A DNA stretch of 64,000 nt from Heterobilharzia americana. Taxonomy: Eukaryota > Platyhelminthes > Trematoda > Strigeidida > Schistosomatidae. The stretch's first letter is position 1. Every line of letters begins with the position of its first letter. The notes under the pieces are model-generated. The model was given only the letters and a program-made list of their open reading frames with translations, made no database searches and was not told where the DNA came from. The stretch is taken from positions 109,610,701 to 109,674,700 of the forward strand of contig OX104134.1 of the NCBI GenBank assembly GCA_944470555.2, written 5' to 3'. The translations under genes and the position numbers were made by a program. Below are positions 26,020 through 37,322 of this stretch, one piece after another.

Positions 26020-26605
26020 GCCACTGTGGCCGATTTTCAGCCATGTAACCAAGTCTCTGACCACTGATTCCTGCCTTACCGGGGCCCCAAGACGGATAGT
26101 CTACATTTACCGACATGACTCAAACCAACAGTAAGGGACTTCATCAACTGGTATTGCATCTTGTTCTGGACATCCGGAAGCTGCTATCAACCTTATCCTA
26201 CTTCCCTTGGCATGGCACACCAAGGTAGGCAGTGACTTGGACGGTGTAACACATGTCCAAGGCGCTTCAGTCAATGAAGGTTCATAACCTCATCAAATCG
26301 CTTGCCTATTTTGCCTTGTCCCCATCCCCCTGACCTCAATGTTGCTCACACGGCAACTCCATCAAGCGCTAGCAATGCTCTGAAGTCATCTGTGATCGAA
26401 ACCCTGTTACCGCTTTAAGTTTTCTACTTGTAACGGCCATGTCTCATAGCTGTAAAATCGGAAAGAACGGGCTGCAGTGCAGCATACTTGTCCTGTGATA
26501 GATAGTTGGATATCTCGTCAGTCAGCGCCACAGGTGATACAAGTTACCAGATGCCAGTCGGGCCTTCTGTATCCAAGCTGAGATTTCGCCAGCCGCCAGC
26601 AGCAG
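26020..26605 (-). mobile_element. RTE-clade (SR2-like) reverse-transcriptase C-terminus, remnant
   Basis: On the minus strand, broken frames reproduce the end of an SR2-type polyprotein. GEISAWIQKARLA appears near 26,600, a segment around YETWPLQVENLKR near 26,450, the RRLRWLGHVLR-like region in decayed form, then VDEVPYCW and HVGKCRLSVLGPR near 26,090. The same C-terminal region occurs on plus at 61.4-62.0 kb. Many stops and frame changes; clearly dead. Its GC content stands out from the surroundings. Confidence 0.75.
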
Positions 26606-27436
26606 TTGAGTTAAATCTATTAACTAACATTTGATGTTTGGATACGAAGACTATAACTGCCTATGTCAGATGATAAATAAGGGGGATTATTTGATGCCGC
26701 TTTAGTTTCCATACTTTCTTATTCTTTTGCTTAGATTAACATTTGCGACGAAAGTTGCTTCAGACAATAGAAAAGACTTGTGGCTCAAGATGAAGATTAT
26801 AATTCTTTTTATGTCCCCTGAACATGAAGTTTTGGACGTTTCATCACTAGACTAGATGACTTCATCAGCATTTACGTCAGTGAACATTCTCATTTGTGAA
26901 CAGAAACCAGAAGTAACTATATGCTTGAATGGAATTTGTAAGGTATCAGTTAAGCGGATATGGTATAAGAATAGAATGTGTTTGACTACTCAACTTTATT
27001 TTCTGTATAATAGTTGTGCATACCATCTTCCATCCTCAAAGCTATGAGACACATTTCTTGTGTTCACATCTTTTAGTATCAAAGTTTTCGAGAAATAGCC
27101 ATATCCATGTAAAACTATAGTTAATTATCCGTGTTGAAAAGTACTACTGTAAGCATCAAATACACAACAACGAACATTGCGAAAATACTCAGCATCAAAA
27201 TAAATCATGAATAAAATAAATGAATACCAAACTAAAGATTGATTTCATTTGGCCTTAATTCTTTCTTATAAGTGTAACGAGTGACAAAACACACTGAATA
27301 CTCAGATATTCATTCTATCTCATCATTTACCCGCAAGCAATTCATGCTGAAATAAACGAAAACCAGCTGTTTGAAATACAACTAATTCATTTCTGAGGTT
27401 TGTGGGGATTGATTTATTGATTTCAGGTTGGTATTC
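26606..27436. other. AT-rich non-coding stretch
   Basis: No gene or repeat recognised. A 63-codon plus frame at 26,856-27,047 is of chance length. Confidence 0.5.
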
Positions 27437-27575
27437 GTTATGGACTGACATCAGTTAGAGAAATATTGGAGACCTGAGGGCACTGTACAGCTTTTTCATC
27501 CTAGTATGGGACTCCTCAGCACGACGTATGCATGACCCCATCAAACATCGAACGCAAGACTTTCAGTATCAAGGG
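27437..27575 (-). repeat. Group C tRNA-like short repeat
   Basis: On the minus strand it ends with the full group tail, read in the window as GACTGACATCAGTTAGAG and ACTGTACAGCTTTTTCATCC. The tRNA-like middle is worn (CATCGAACGCAAGAC on plus). It pairs head to head with the copy that follows. Confidence 0.68.
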
Positions 27576-27679
27576 TTAGTAAGTTACCAACGAATATCAA
27601 CCTGGAGTCAATAAACAAATTCCACAAACCTTTAAATCGAATTGATTTAGTGGTCATTGGTGACTAGCTTCGTGAGGGG

Positions 27680-27985
27680 ATTCCCGAACTTCCAATAATA
27701 AGTCGTGACTGTTGGGGTCAACCAAGTTGAACATGAAGACAGTAAGTCAACGACGGCATTGAATGGAGATATCGTGAACTGATAGAAGTAGGAAATATGA
27801 ACCATTGGATTTGAATCCAGGGGCTTAGTGGTAACTTGCTGGCCACAGAACCTATAGGTGCTGGGTTCCATTGCTAGTGAGGTCATGGGCGCTCATTACT
27901 GAGGAGCCCCGTGCCAGACGAAACAGCTGTCCAGTACCCTCAGGTTTCCAATGTTCTTCCAAATGCTGTCAGTCCGTGACGAAGA
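27680..27985 (+). repeat. Group C tRNA-like short repeat
   Basis: The most complete copy: head GAACTTCCAATAATAAGTCG and TTGGGGTCAACCAAGTTG, middle GGCTTAGTGGTAACTTGCTGG (good A box) and GTGCTGGGTTCCATTGC (B box with one change), tail CAGCTGTCCAGTACCCTCAGG. Retroposon-like. No poly(A) tail is obvious. Confidence 0.72.
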
Positions 27986-30900
27986 CCAACTTAAATACAT
28001 AATTGACTCGTTACGTGATATAGTTCAGAAGAAGCCTATCTGATAATATGATGAGCTGGTTTGATCTGTGAATATAGGATATATTGCTAAAATTTGTGAA
28101 TTCATCCAAGGTCCAGTAATATTATATACTTATTTGCTTACTTTAGACAGAAATAAGTAATTATCTGACACCGTTAAAAATATTTACCTTTAGAATTAAG
28201 ATGTGTTTTATTTTTGTTTCTGTATGCTTTCAATTTTCCGCTTCAGTTTCAAATTCGAAAGGCATTTTGTCAGGCATTTTGTGGAAGCCATCCGATGACG
28301 CATAAATATGTCTCATTCGGCTTAAAAGTTAAACCTTTGCTTACCTCCTGCTACTGCTTCTAAACAAGCTGTGGTTAAAATCTATCCTAAATACGTACAA
28401 AAAAGCCATTGAATAAATCTCCAAGTTAAAAAGTTTTCTGGATATACGAATAACTGTACTACAACACTCTTGCTCTATTTAGATGTTTTCAGGAAATCCT
28501 TTTTTATAAAACACTTACTGTCTCCATGCTTTTCATGGAGTAGTTAAAAAGCAGTTTCGTCTGTATGCGTCTTTAGCATATTCAATTCCCAATATTGACA
28601 GGCACATAGGAACACAACTGGAAATGGAGTGAGCCAATCGCTTTTATGTGAAACGTGAAATAAAGAAAAACTTTATCTTCTATTGAGGTACCAATGTCAG
28701 GATCTATTGTTTTTTTAACTCATGACAGCTGTATTCATAGGTATGAGGAAATTGTTCAGGAAGCTTTTAACAGGGTTACACATGATTATTGGCTTAGAAA
28801 TAAAAAATTACATTGATTTCTTTTGAGAACCCAACTAGTGAGGACTGAAGGGTCTTTCTTCATTTGATCACTTTAAAGCTGAATGTTTTTCTAGATGACA
28901 CTGAAAAATGCTAACAGACCTGAAAAAAGATGATGTAATCAAAGTGAATGCATTTTGTTCATCACTTGTTTAGGATGGTATTTGGTGAAATGGATATCAT
29001 TCTCTTTGTTTACTTCACGCTGATTTTATCTGTCAAATATCTTTTTATCTATTATTCATTTATTGCATTCCATCATTTTTTGAGATTACTGTAATTTGTA
29101 AGGTTTTACAATTATGACAAATATAAAGCCCAAAAACAATCCGTAAATATATCTGAAATCTTTCCACTCTGTATCCCTTGAAACTATGAGTTATGGCCCA
29201 TAGTATACTTAGACGACTGGCAGATTTATTAGGATATTAAACTGCATAATATCCAAAAACATGATAAAGCAAACTTTGGAAGAAGATGAAGACGTTCTAT
29301 CGACTGTCACGGATATTTTAATAAGGTCGAACGAAACTTCCTTACACTTTAGTTTAAGTTTGCTTCCTCGTTAGCATACCAAGTCTACTTGTCATACAGC
29401 ATATCCCATTTGTGTGTATAACATTTGCTTGCAAGTAACAGAGCAATATCTAGTGCTGTCTGATTACATCTAGTCACATGTTCACAAATGCTAGAACGAC
29501 AATCCGGAGCGTTCAAACCATCTGTCTACAAGTTCACAATTGGTATGATACTAAAAGCAAGAAATAAATTGAAAGCTTTTATCTTCGAAGAAAACTGGCA
29601 TTTTAACCTAATATAGAAATTTTCACAAGTATGTGGTTAGGATGAAGGTTATTTTTTCAAGTCCTAAATTTAAATTTTCAAACTTAACCCTATTTGGTTA
29701 TTAGTAAGAAATGAACCAATTTTCCAGGATCAGCTAAGTGGAGCATAAAATTATGAAAAAATCCAGTGGTATGACGTTCTAAGGCAAGGAGAGTGGAAAC
29801 ATTTAGATATCACACCGAATTTAACACCCAGCTGGTTACCCTTAATTTAAATACTCAATCGATGTTTGTAAGCGATAAAACTTCACAAATGTAACAGGTA
29901 ACATTGGAACCCCACCACCACTGGAAAGGGTTAGAACAGAAGAAACGAAATCTGAAACAGTCATTTGGTATCCTAAGTTTTTTCTAGGAAGTCATCAAAT
30001 TCAGCAAAACTGTACTGTTTTGTGCTGTAGTTACCGAGCTAAGTAACTTGCCGATAGATATCAAACTACCCATATGTCACGGTGATAAAAATTTCCAAAG
30101 TATAGTAATAAATACTTTGATGGACACTTCTACAGACTTCATTCCCTTTGGCCTAGTGTGTAAACTGGGCTGCTAAGAAAAACAGACTTTGAAATTAAAC
30201 CAGGAATCTGGAATCCGTTTGTTTGAAGCTTGCTGCGACCAGGGTTTTTATTTCACCTTCAATCGTCACTTTTTTCAAAATACTAGTCTACCAACCCGCG
30301 ACTATTTCAGTCGGTTTCAACGACAATTGTTATTTTTTTTATTAAAATGCTGACAGTCATAGGAAGGACCAGTTTTATTCTCTTTTCCATTCTTTGCTTT
30401 TCTTTCTTATTCAGTATTACTGCCTAAAAATCTAGTTTTTTTCATGATTTTTAAACAAAATGTTTCCTGCCATATTTTTTCTCAATTGAGAATTTGATTA
30501 TTTGCCTTCGTATCCATCCCATCGATCAATAGATGTTTTGTCGACGGAATTAAGAGGTTTATTATATTACTACTTTTGATAATTATTTTCTTCCTCCTTA
30601 CGCGCCTTCTTTCTCTTCGAATCTTTTATTTTTCATTTTGAATAAAGCCATTGAATATCAACCATCTGGCGTAGAATAAACATTTAATGTCTTTACGTGA
30701 ATTTGTTTGGATGAATAAACATACATATGTTAATAAGTTTTCTGTTTAGTGCAGACTAAATAAATCTGAGTTTCATTTAGACCGATTGTTTTGAAGAATG
30801 AAATCAGCCACAATATGAAATTAACCTTGCTCACCCTTATCTACGTGCACATCAGTATTTCAGCTTATTCTCTTCAATGCTGCTTGAGTAACAGCAGTTA

Positions 30901-31540
30901 AAACTACATTTGACTTTAATTGACTGATTTCTTGAAAATCAATAATTTCCGGCTATAAAATTGATTATCATTGGGGGGTAAATCTTGTACAGTTCCACAG
31001 AAGCTTTTATTACTTTCATAGCTTGCATTATTGTTTTTACTACACGTTTCCTGTCGTATAATATCCTAAGTTCTTCATAAAATTGTTTATATGACTACTT
31101 CATTTACACGATTTAGCTGTTTCCTAATATTAGTTCACTGTGTGTGTAGTAATTTCTTGAAACAACTTTTTTGGATAGAGTAACAGTCAGAAACTACCTT
31201 TCAAAGTGCAAACCACAGCGGCTCACAGTTCAATGAGTAAAGGATTAATAGGTTCAAATTATCTAGGATTTATTTGCATCATTTAAGCTGATTATATATT
31301 GTCTTATTCAAACTCTTAGTCTGACAGGACATATATCTTAAGTGATAGCGAAAGTTTTGCTTAGCACCTACCTCATCTTATTAATTCGTGATGCAAGTTC
31401 TTCGAACAATCTACCTGTATGACATGTTTCAATTCATTTTATAAAAATAAATTTTCATAAATAAATCTTACTGCATTGACTTGAAAAACAATGACAGCGA
31501 AATCTATGTCATCTAAGAAACCTATTGTATTGGATAACTC
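27986..31540. other. AT-rich non-coding stretch upstream of the membrane-protein exon
   Basis: A 3.5-kb stretch with no recognised repeats and no convincing open frame. It may be an intron or 5' flank of the gene at 32.2 kb, but no upstream exon can be identified by eye. Confidence 0.45.
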
Positions 31541-31695
31541 TCTGGCATTTGAAGCAATCGGTCTTGCGTTCTAGTCTTAATGGAGACAACATCGCTCACT
31601 AGGAGGCGGTACATCCAGCTGAAGATTTCAAAGTAAGACGTAACGTGCATTCCAAATTCCACTGCTAGCCACTATCCATCATTATTACAAGAAAT
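31541..31695 (+). repeat. Group A (Sm-alpha-like) hammerhead short repeat, probably inactive
   Basis: Plus-strand copy with stem I strand GGTACATCCAG, core CTGAAGA (fits CUGANGA), a degraded stem II (TTTC and AGAC around AAAGTA) and GTAAC in place of the required GAAAC. The tail ATTCCACTGCTAGCCACTATCC matches the family. Loss of the GAAA box should abolish cleavage. It lies 520 bp upstream of the splice acceptor of the membrane-protein exon, so it may be in an intron. Confidence 0.65.
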
Positions 31696-32135
31696 CTATT
31701 TTCAAATGACGTAGTTCTTTGAAAAAGTGGAACCTGGACTAAAATATTCCCATCAGCTGGACAAGTAGAACTACATAGAAAATAATGTGCATTTCAGCAC
31801 TACACTTTCTAATTCCCATGTTATTTAGTTTAAAGTGTGACCGTTTACTTTAAATAACTTGTATCATATACATCTATCTTTTCAGTGGAACAAAACTGTT
31901 CCGGTACTGTTACACCAAGCATCATAGTAAAATCATCCTTTTTGTCTGTCAACAAATATAGTCAATGGTTGGAAAGGCAGACGCGAAAAATCTTTCCAGT
32001 CGACCGAATGCTTCCAGTCATCAGATTCAGTAGTTTGAAGATAAAATAACTTTTCAATAACTGTTGAATACTGAAGCTTGAAAAGTCCACAACTTAACTT
32101 ATATCAGTCTCCTCCATAACTGTGCATGCTTTTAC

Positions 32136-32153
32136 CGTTTTTCTTGTTTTCAG
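32136..32153 (+). promoter_or_regulatory. Strong 3' splice acceptor before the membrane-protein exon
   Basis: A pyrimidine-rich run (TTTTTCTTGTTTTCAG) ends in AG at 32,152-32,153, 57 bases before the ATG at 32,211. It could join an upstream 5' untranslated exon. It could equally accept a spliced leader, since trans-splicing is known in schistosomes. The sequence cannot distinguish these. Confidence 0.65.
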
Positions 32154-32210
32154 ATACTTCTTGACCAAAGCACACAACATTATTTTACATTTTGAATCAA
32201 TGTAGTAATA

Positions 32211-33158
32211 ATGATTGCTCTGCATACTTTAGAAACATACAACATTCAAAACATTTCAATAAACAACACATCAAATATAAACAATTCAGTCATGTCACTC
32301 GTTAATTCAGAAAAAGTGGAACTCCAACCAGGTCTAATTGCCTTAGTATCACTGATGGCCTTCATACTCCTAATTATGATTGCAACATTGTTACTACCAA
32401 AATCAATTCAAGATAATATTTTCCAATTAATTTTGAACCAGACTCCAGATCAAACATTTAATTATATTGATGTGGGTCTATATAAAACTAGACATTCTAT
32501 ATACCGTAAAGAAGTTTACTCATTAGCCATGCAAGGCAATCAATATAAGAAAAAGGATGAGGGACATACACTACTTAGTAATAATAAGAGTATTAGTTCA
32601 CTTAAGTGTAAAGGCACTAGTCAATTAAAACCAATGGCGACAAAGTCAGTCATCGCGTCCGTTTCAGTTCCAGAAGACTATGACAAATTTGATCAGTGTT
32701 CATGTTCAACTTCAGTGTGTAAATCAACACTGTCCTCATACAGTTGCCATGCTCAACATGACTGTCTTCAAATGGAAAATGAAAAATCAGTGATATTTTC
32801 TAAAGATAGCTGCTCTTTTGGTAGTCATAACAACGATAAAATTATAGGTAGTAATATTAACAATGATAATTATAACCATATTAGATATGATAGCTATACG
32901 TATGCCAACAGTCGGCGCAATTCAACTTCAAATTTAACTAAAGAGGATTTTTTTACTTATGACACAATAAATTTGTTATCATCATCATTAAACACTAGAT
33001 ACTCACTACCTGTACGTTTTACTCAAAGTAGCCAAAGCATTAATGCATTCAACAGACTTCCACTCACTTCAGTATCCCCGAAATCAAAACAACCATCAAT
33101 GTTAAATAAACGTGTTCGATTGCAACTATCAGATAACTTTATTGATAGATGTAAATAG
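32211..33158 (+). CDS. Single-pass membrane protein of unknown family, 315 residues
   Basis: The only long uninterrupted host-like frame in the window. The ATG is supported by an in-frame TGA at 32,193-32,195 and by a splice acceptor ending at 32,153, so the whole coding region may lie in one exon. There is no cleavable signal peptide. Residues 1-41 are polar with four N-glycosylation sequons (N14, N18, N19, N24). A membrane helix spans about 42-62 (GLIALVSLMAFILLIMIATL) and is followed by a basic/polar tail of 250 residues. This suggests an outside N-terminus, by sequons and the positive charges after the helix. The tail holds a cysteine cluster (C163, C165, C170, C179, C185), an Asn-rich stretch (about 204-222) and many Ser/Thr, as in a disordered cytoplasmic region. 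AT-rich codon use fits the genome. I recognise no family. It could be the last exon of a longer gene if an alternative acceptor is used. A possible ATTAAA poly(A) signal follows at 33,182. Confidence 0.72.
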   Translation: MIALHTLETYNIQNISINNTSNINNSVMSLVNSEKVELQPGLIALVSLMAFILLIMIATLLLPKSIQDNIFQLILNQTPDQTFNYIDVGLYKTRHSIYRKEVYSLAMQGNQYKKKDEGHTLLSNNKSISSLKCKGTSQLKPMATKSVIASVSVPEDYDKFDQCSCSTSVCKSTLSSYSCHAQHDCLQMENEKSVIFSKDSCSFGSHNNDKIIGSNINNDNYNHIRYDSYTYANSRRNSTSNLTKEDFFTYDTINLLSSSLNTRYSLPVRFTQSSQSINAFNRLPLTSVSPKSKQPSMLNKRVRLQLSDNFIDRCK

Positions 33159-33917
33159 TGTTAACATCCTTTTATATTTAGATTAAATTAAACCTTGTTG
33201 GATAATCATTGGGATAAATTGCAAACACTTCCGTGTTCCTCATAATATTTAGTGATTGAAGTGGAGTTGAACATAGCTAACAGTCACGTCTAGTAATTCA
33301 AACAATGCATCACTAGGCTGGTAACCTGGATGTCATTTGTTTGAATAGAAATGCAATCCAGGTTTCGTCTCTCACTAAAAGGCATCATCGTTGTATGGAA
33401 TGCCTTTTTTGGTTCAACTGTTGTGTATTTTATTTTCTGTAAATTATTTCTTTCTGTCCCTATAACATTCAAAAATATACTTTATTTCATTAATATTGAC
33501 TTGTTTTTATTGATTATCATATGAAGATGCCGATGCATATGTTATCCATCAATTTGAAGGAACAAAAATGTCCTCAAGGTTTGGTTCCTTGAAAATTATG
33601 AACTTCACATTAACCGTGATCACTGGTCAATGTAAGTTGTCATATAGCGGAAACGATAAATTCTGAAATCATCCTATTCTTATTTACATTTATGTAGCAT
33701 GTATTATTTATGATGATATACTAGGCTGATAGATAAATGTGTAAACATAGTCTTAACGCTGATAATTTTAGGTAAACTCTCCTAAGAAAGATATTTCACA
33801 GTTGTTCTTTTGTATATGTTGAAAAAAAACATTCTCACGCTCAAAAAATCCTTTCGTAGCCGCAGTAATTCATTACTTTAACTTCAAATCCTATCCCCGT
33901 CACAATATGCTTAGGAG

Positions 33918-33970
<53 letters not shown>

Positions 33971-35560
33971 GGAAGTTTCAACTGTCACGTGGGTCATGCG
34001 GGACAACAAATAGGTAAACGTTTAAGTCGATTACTTTGTTCGCATAAAAAACTGGAACGATTGAGGATATGAAGAGCCTGTCTGAAGGATTTAGTAACTG
34101 CCCTGAGCCCTGCAGACTTAAAATAAACTTTAAACGACGTTAGTGCAAAATCAGATCTACTTTTAAGCTAACCGAAACCTTAAAACAATTTACAATAATT
34201 AATTCTAAGAAACAATTACAGGAAACCATTATCTTTGACTAATGCAAGTCAGGATCAAAGGTAGATACTTATCGAGAATATTAATTGGTTAACCTAACTT
34301 GCAAATAGACTAGAGTTTACAGTGATAAACGCTGAGATTTGACGTTGTTTCTAAATAATCATATACTTGTGTTGTACCCAGATGTGTTATTTTTGCCTTC
34401 AATCGTCTTCTCGTATCAATACTGCAACTCTGCAAAAGACCACGCCTATCTCAAATAGTCTCACCAAGGACAGCTTTTCCATAAAGAAGAAACTTGACCG
34501 ATTCACTGTGAAATACAATAACAAAAACAAATTGCTGAAGCATTGAAAACAAATAAACTACTTCAGTGATGTACACTGAGAGCGATGGATGAAATCTCAT
34601 TCAGTGCATCAACAACAGCTCTTTATGCATAGATATAATTAAGCTTGGGCTTCTGACTTTGTTTCGCTGCTTACAGTGGTCAAAATGACGGAATTTGTAA
34701 ATTCATTCTTTTGAGACAGTGAACTAGTTTCAAAGGTGTGGGCTGGAAAATGTGATATTTAATGCTTACACGAATTTAAAGCCTGACAAAAAATTCCATT
34801 GCAGTTAGCTTTACAAGGATTCAGATTGTCAACAGATCTGAGGATCAACAGATCTATTACGTTTCACAAACTTAAACGCGAAAACCATGTACAAGTCAGT
34901 CGAGTGATTGAAAATCTGAATTGTAGACTTTCTACGTTAATAGAGGGTCATAGAAAAACAAATAAATAAGTGAGATTGTCTTGCTCATATTTTATGATTA
35001 TGATGATGATCGCTTCGGCGGTTTTCAGGAGACTAATTCTTATCGCTTGCAGCAGATTGTTGGTCTCATCTCCTTCACGATATCTGCGCTTCGACTAAAC
35101 TCAAACAATCTGACCTCTCAACCATTTGTGACAGGGTTTTGTCTTACTTACAAATCCAAACTCAGATCCATCTCACAACTTACATAAAGCTGTCGTTTCT
35201 CAGGCATTTCATTATTGCGCCCGATTAAACACATTCCTGCATGAAAAATATTGTTTGGATTCAACAAATGAAATGAAGATGAGTATATAATGAAGGACAG
35301 ATGTTTCTGAACTATAGATTTAGTTATATTAGAAAGACAGGAAGTTTAGCAAATACTTATTTTCGTGAATACCTCTTAGAGATTTACTTCTCAGTACTAT
35401 GTTTCAAGCCGTTAAACATATGCATAACTGGGGTTACATGAATACGAGTATTGATAATTAAACTGTACATTTAGTTGATTATAGGGTCAAAACTATGTAA
35501 TAATATATTGCATAAGATTTCAGTTAAATAATGGATAAAAGAGCTGTTAATTAACATTGC
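33159..35560. other. 3' flank of the membrane-protein gene and AT-rich DNA
   Basis: ATTAAA hexamers at 33,182-33,192 lie only 25 bases after the stop, and no AATAAA is evident nearby, so the true 3' end is uncertain. A TA run lies at 33,922-33,967. No other gene is recognised. Confidence 0.45.
33922..33967. repeat. (TA)n microsatellite, about 45 bp
   Basis: An uninterrupted alternating TA run, the longest in the window. Confidence 0.97.
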
Positions 35561-35561
35561 T

Positions 35562-35645
35562 AGTTGGTGATGATTGAAGGTGAAATGAAAATCTGGGACA
35601 AAACAGGATTCGAACCCAAGACTCACTTGTTAGAATCCTGCTATT
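35562..35645 (-). repeat. Group D tRNA-like repeat fragment
   Basis: GGTGATGATTGAAGGTGAAATGAAAATC matches the motif at 1.8 and 52.05 kb. It is followed by AGGATTCGAACCCAAGAC, which on minus is an excellent pol III B box (GGGTTCGAATCC). Truncated beyond that. Confidence 0.62.
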
Positions 35646-37019
35646 ACTAAATGGGACTAAGTTGAGACCTAAGTCTTATTTGTTTTTTCTATAGCTAACT
35701 ATACTATGAGGTGTTATTTAGTGCGCTATAAAAACTTTCTTATGTTGCGTCTCAGACTACTGACTTCAGAGAAGCAGCTGAGAGGCGTTATCTCTCAGAA
35801 ATGACGGTGAGACATATATGCTTCTGCAAGCCAGCCTCATGGAGGCTGGAGTAAAAGTCTCGTACAACCAGTATCGGCCAATTACCTTATGAGTTTTAAC
35901 TTCATTAAAAAGAAGGATTTTTCGACTAAAGTATCTGGATTTCAGAAGCTGCTTCAATATTCTTATGCAATAATACGTTTTACATCCATGAAAATTTTCA
36001 CACCGAATCATTCAACAAACTGTAACCAACACTGTATCAAATCAAATGGTTGACGCTTTTTATCGACAGATTATCTCCATTGTTAAACATTAGAACAAGA
36101 TGTATTCCTTCATGGCTGAAAACCCTCATGATTGCATGACGAGAAAAGTTCCGTAATTGTTACATTTGGCCATTCGGATCAGTTAACACCAATGACAACG
36201 ACATGATTGAGTACGAGAAGAGATCAGTATAATCAGCATGATATCACTATCATCGCTCATGCAGCTTATTTTCCAGATTATGTGGAAACATTTTACACAC
36301 CAAATTAAAGAATCAACAACTGCCATTCGATAACTTTGAGTGTAGATTTAATTTTTGTGTTCCTAGGTATGGATAAAGAACGTTTTTCAGTTTAGCAATT
36401 CTCACTGTTCAAGAGGTGATAGTTTTGTCCTCTTAACACCGAATTTCCTCCATTTTATAGGTTGTCTTTTTGTTTCAAAAGGCAAAGACTTTGCGCTTGT
36501 ACCAAGCTTTCTGCTTTATATTCTTGTCATTCAAAATATCTGAATACAATGTTTCTTAATTCAGCACAGGTCTTCCTTGAGAATGACAGATGGGGTAGAA
36601 AGTAACGAACAATCGTGACCACCATTATAAAACTCAATGAAAGTCAACATGCGATTTATTTTCAGAAAGGTAATAAGCACTTAGTTCTGAAGTTTGTATA
36701 TGAACATCTGCACTTGACCGTGCAGATAATGACTTCAGTAGATAGCACATAAATGTTACTATCTTATGGACAGGTAATATACAGAACTTTGCATCAAACA
36801 AATTCATCCGTGTTCACACTATTGCTTAAACAAAATTAACCTTTCCTTACTGTGTAATAGTATGCCACATTTTACACGATTAAAAGTTTTGAAATACATC
36901 TAAAGCTTTTTTCAAGTTGTATTAAGGTGTATCTTAGTTCAAACAGACATTACTTAATAAAAATATCTTAAGAAGGTCGAAATATTCAGGAACATGATAG
37001 TCTACATTGACCAACCACT
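35646..37019. other. AT-rich non-coding stretch
   Basis: No gene is recognised. A 7-bp perfect hairpin (CTGAGAG/CTCTCAG, 35,777-35,797) is present but has no context to give it meaning. Confidence 0.45.
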
Positions 37020-37059
37020 GGAGGGGAACCAACTTCGAGTTATCTAGTCCTAAATGTTG

Positions 37060-37322
37060 GTCAAATTCTGCTGAACACTTTGCAATGCGACTAATAAACT
37101 TGGAGACCCATCAGCGCGATGAAGGCAATTGACAGAAAGCCCTGGACATTGGTTTAATGCTTCTTGGTACTCTCTCACTGCAACACTGGGTGACGTGGGT
37201 TTGGATCTCAGGTGGGACCTCAGTTTTGTCGACGTTACAGATACCCCTAGCTCATGAGTGCCAACAATCATGAAACCTAGGTCCAGGGCTTCCTGCTGAT
37301 TACTCACATCTGGCTAACATCA
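37060..37322 (+). repeat. Group B tRNA-derived short repeat
   Basis: Contains CACTGGGTGACGTGGGTTTGGATCTCAGGTGGGAC (degenerate B box), GACGTTACAGATACCCC, then ATCATGAAACCTAGGTCC and the CTTCCTGCTGATTACTC tail, matching the minus copy at 14.2 kb over most of its length. Upstream tRNA-like sequence is worn. Confidence 0.66.

Noticed and set aside
35777..35797. Perfect 7-bp hairpin as a terminator or RNA element
   Set aside because: Short hairpins like this are frequent by chance and no adjacent gene or conserved context exists.
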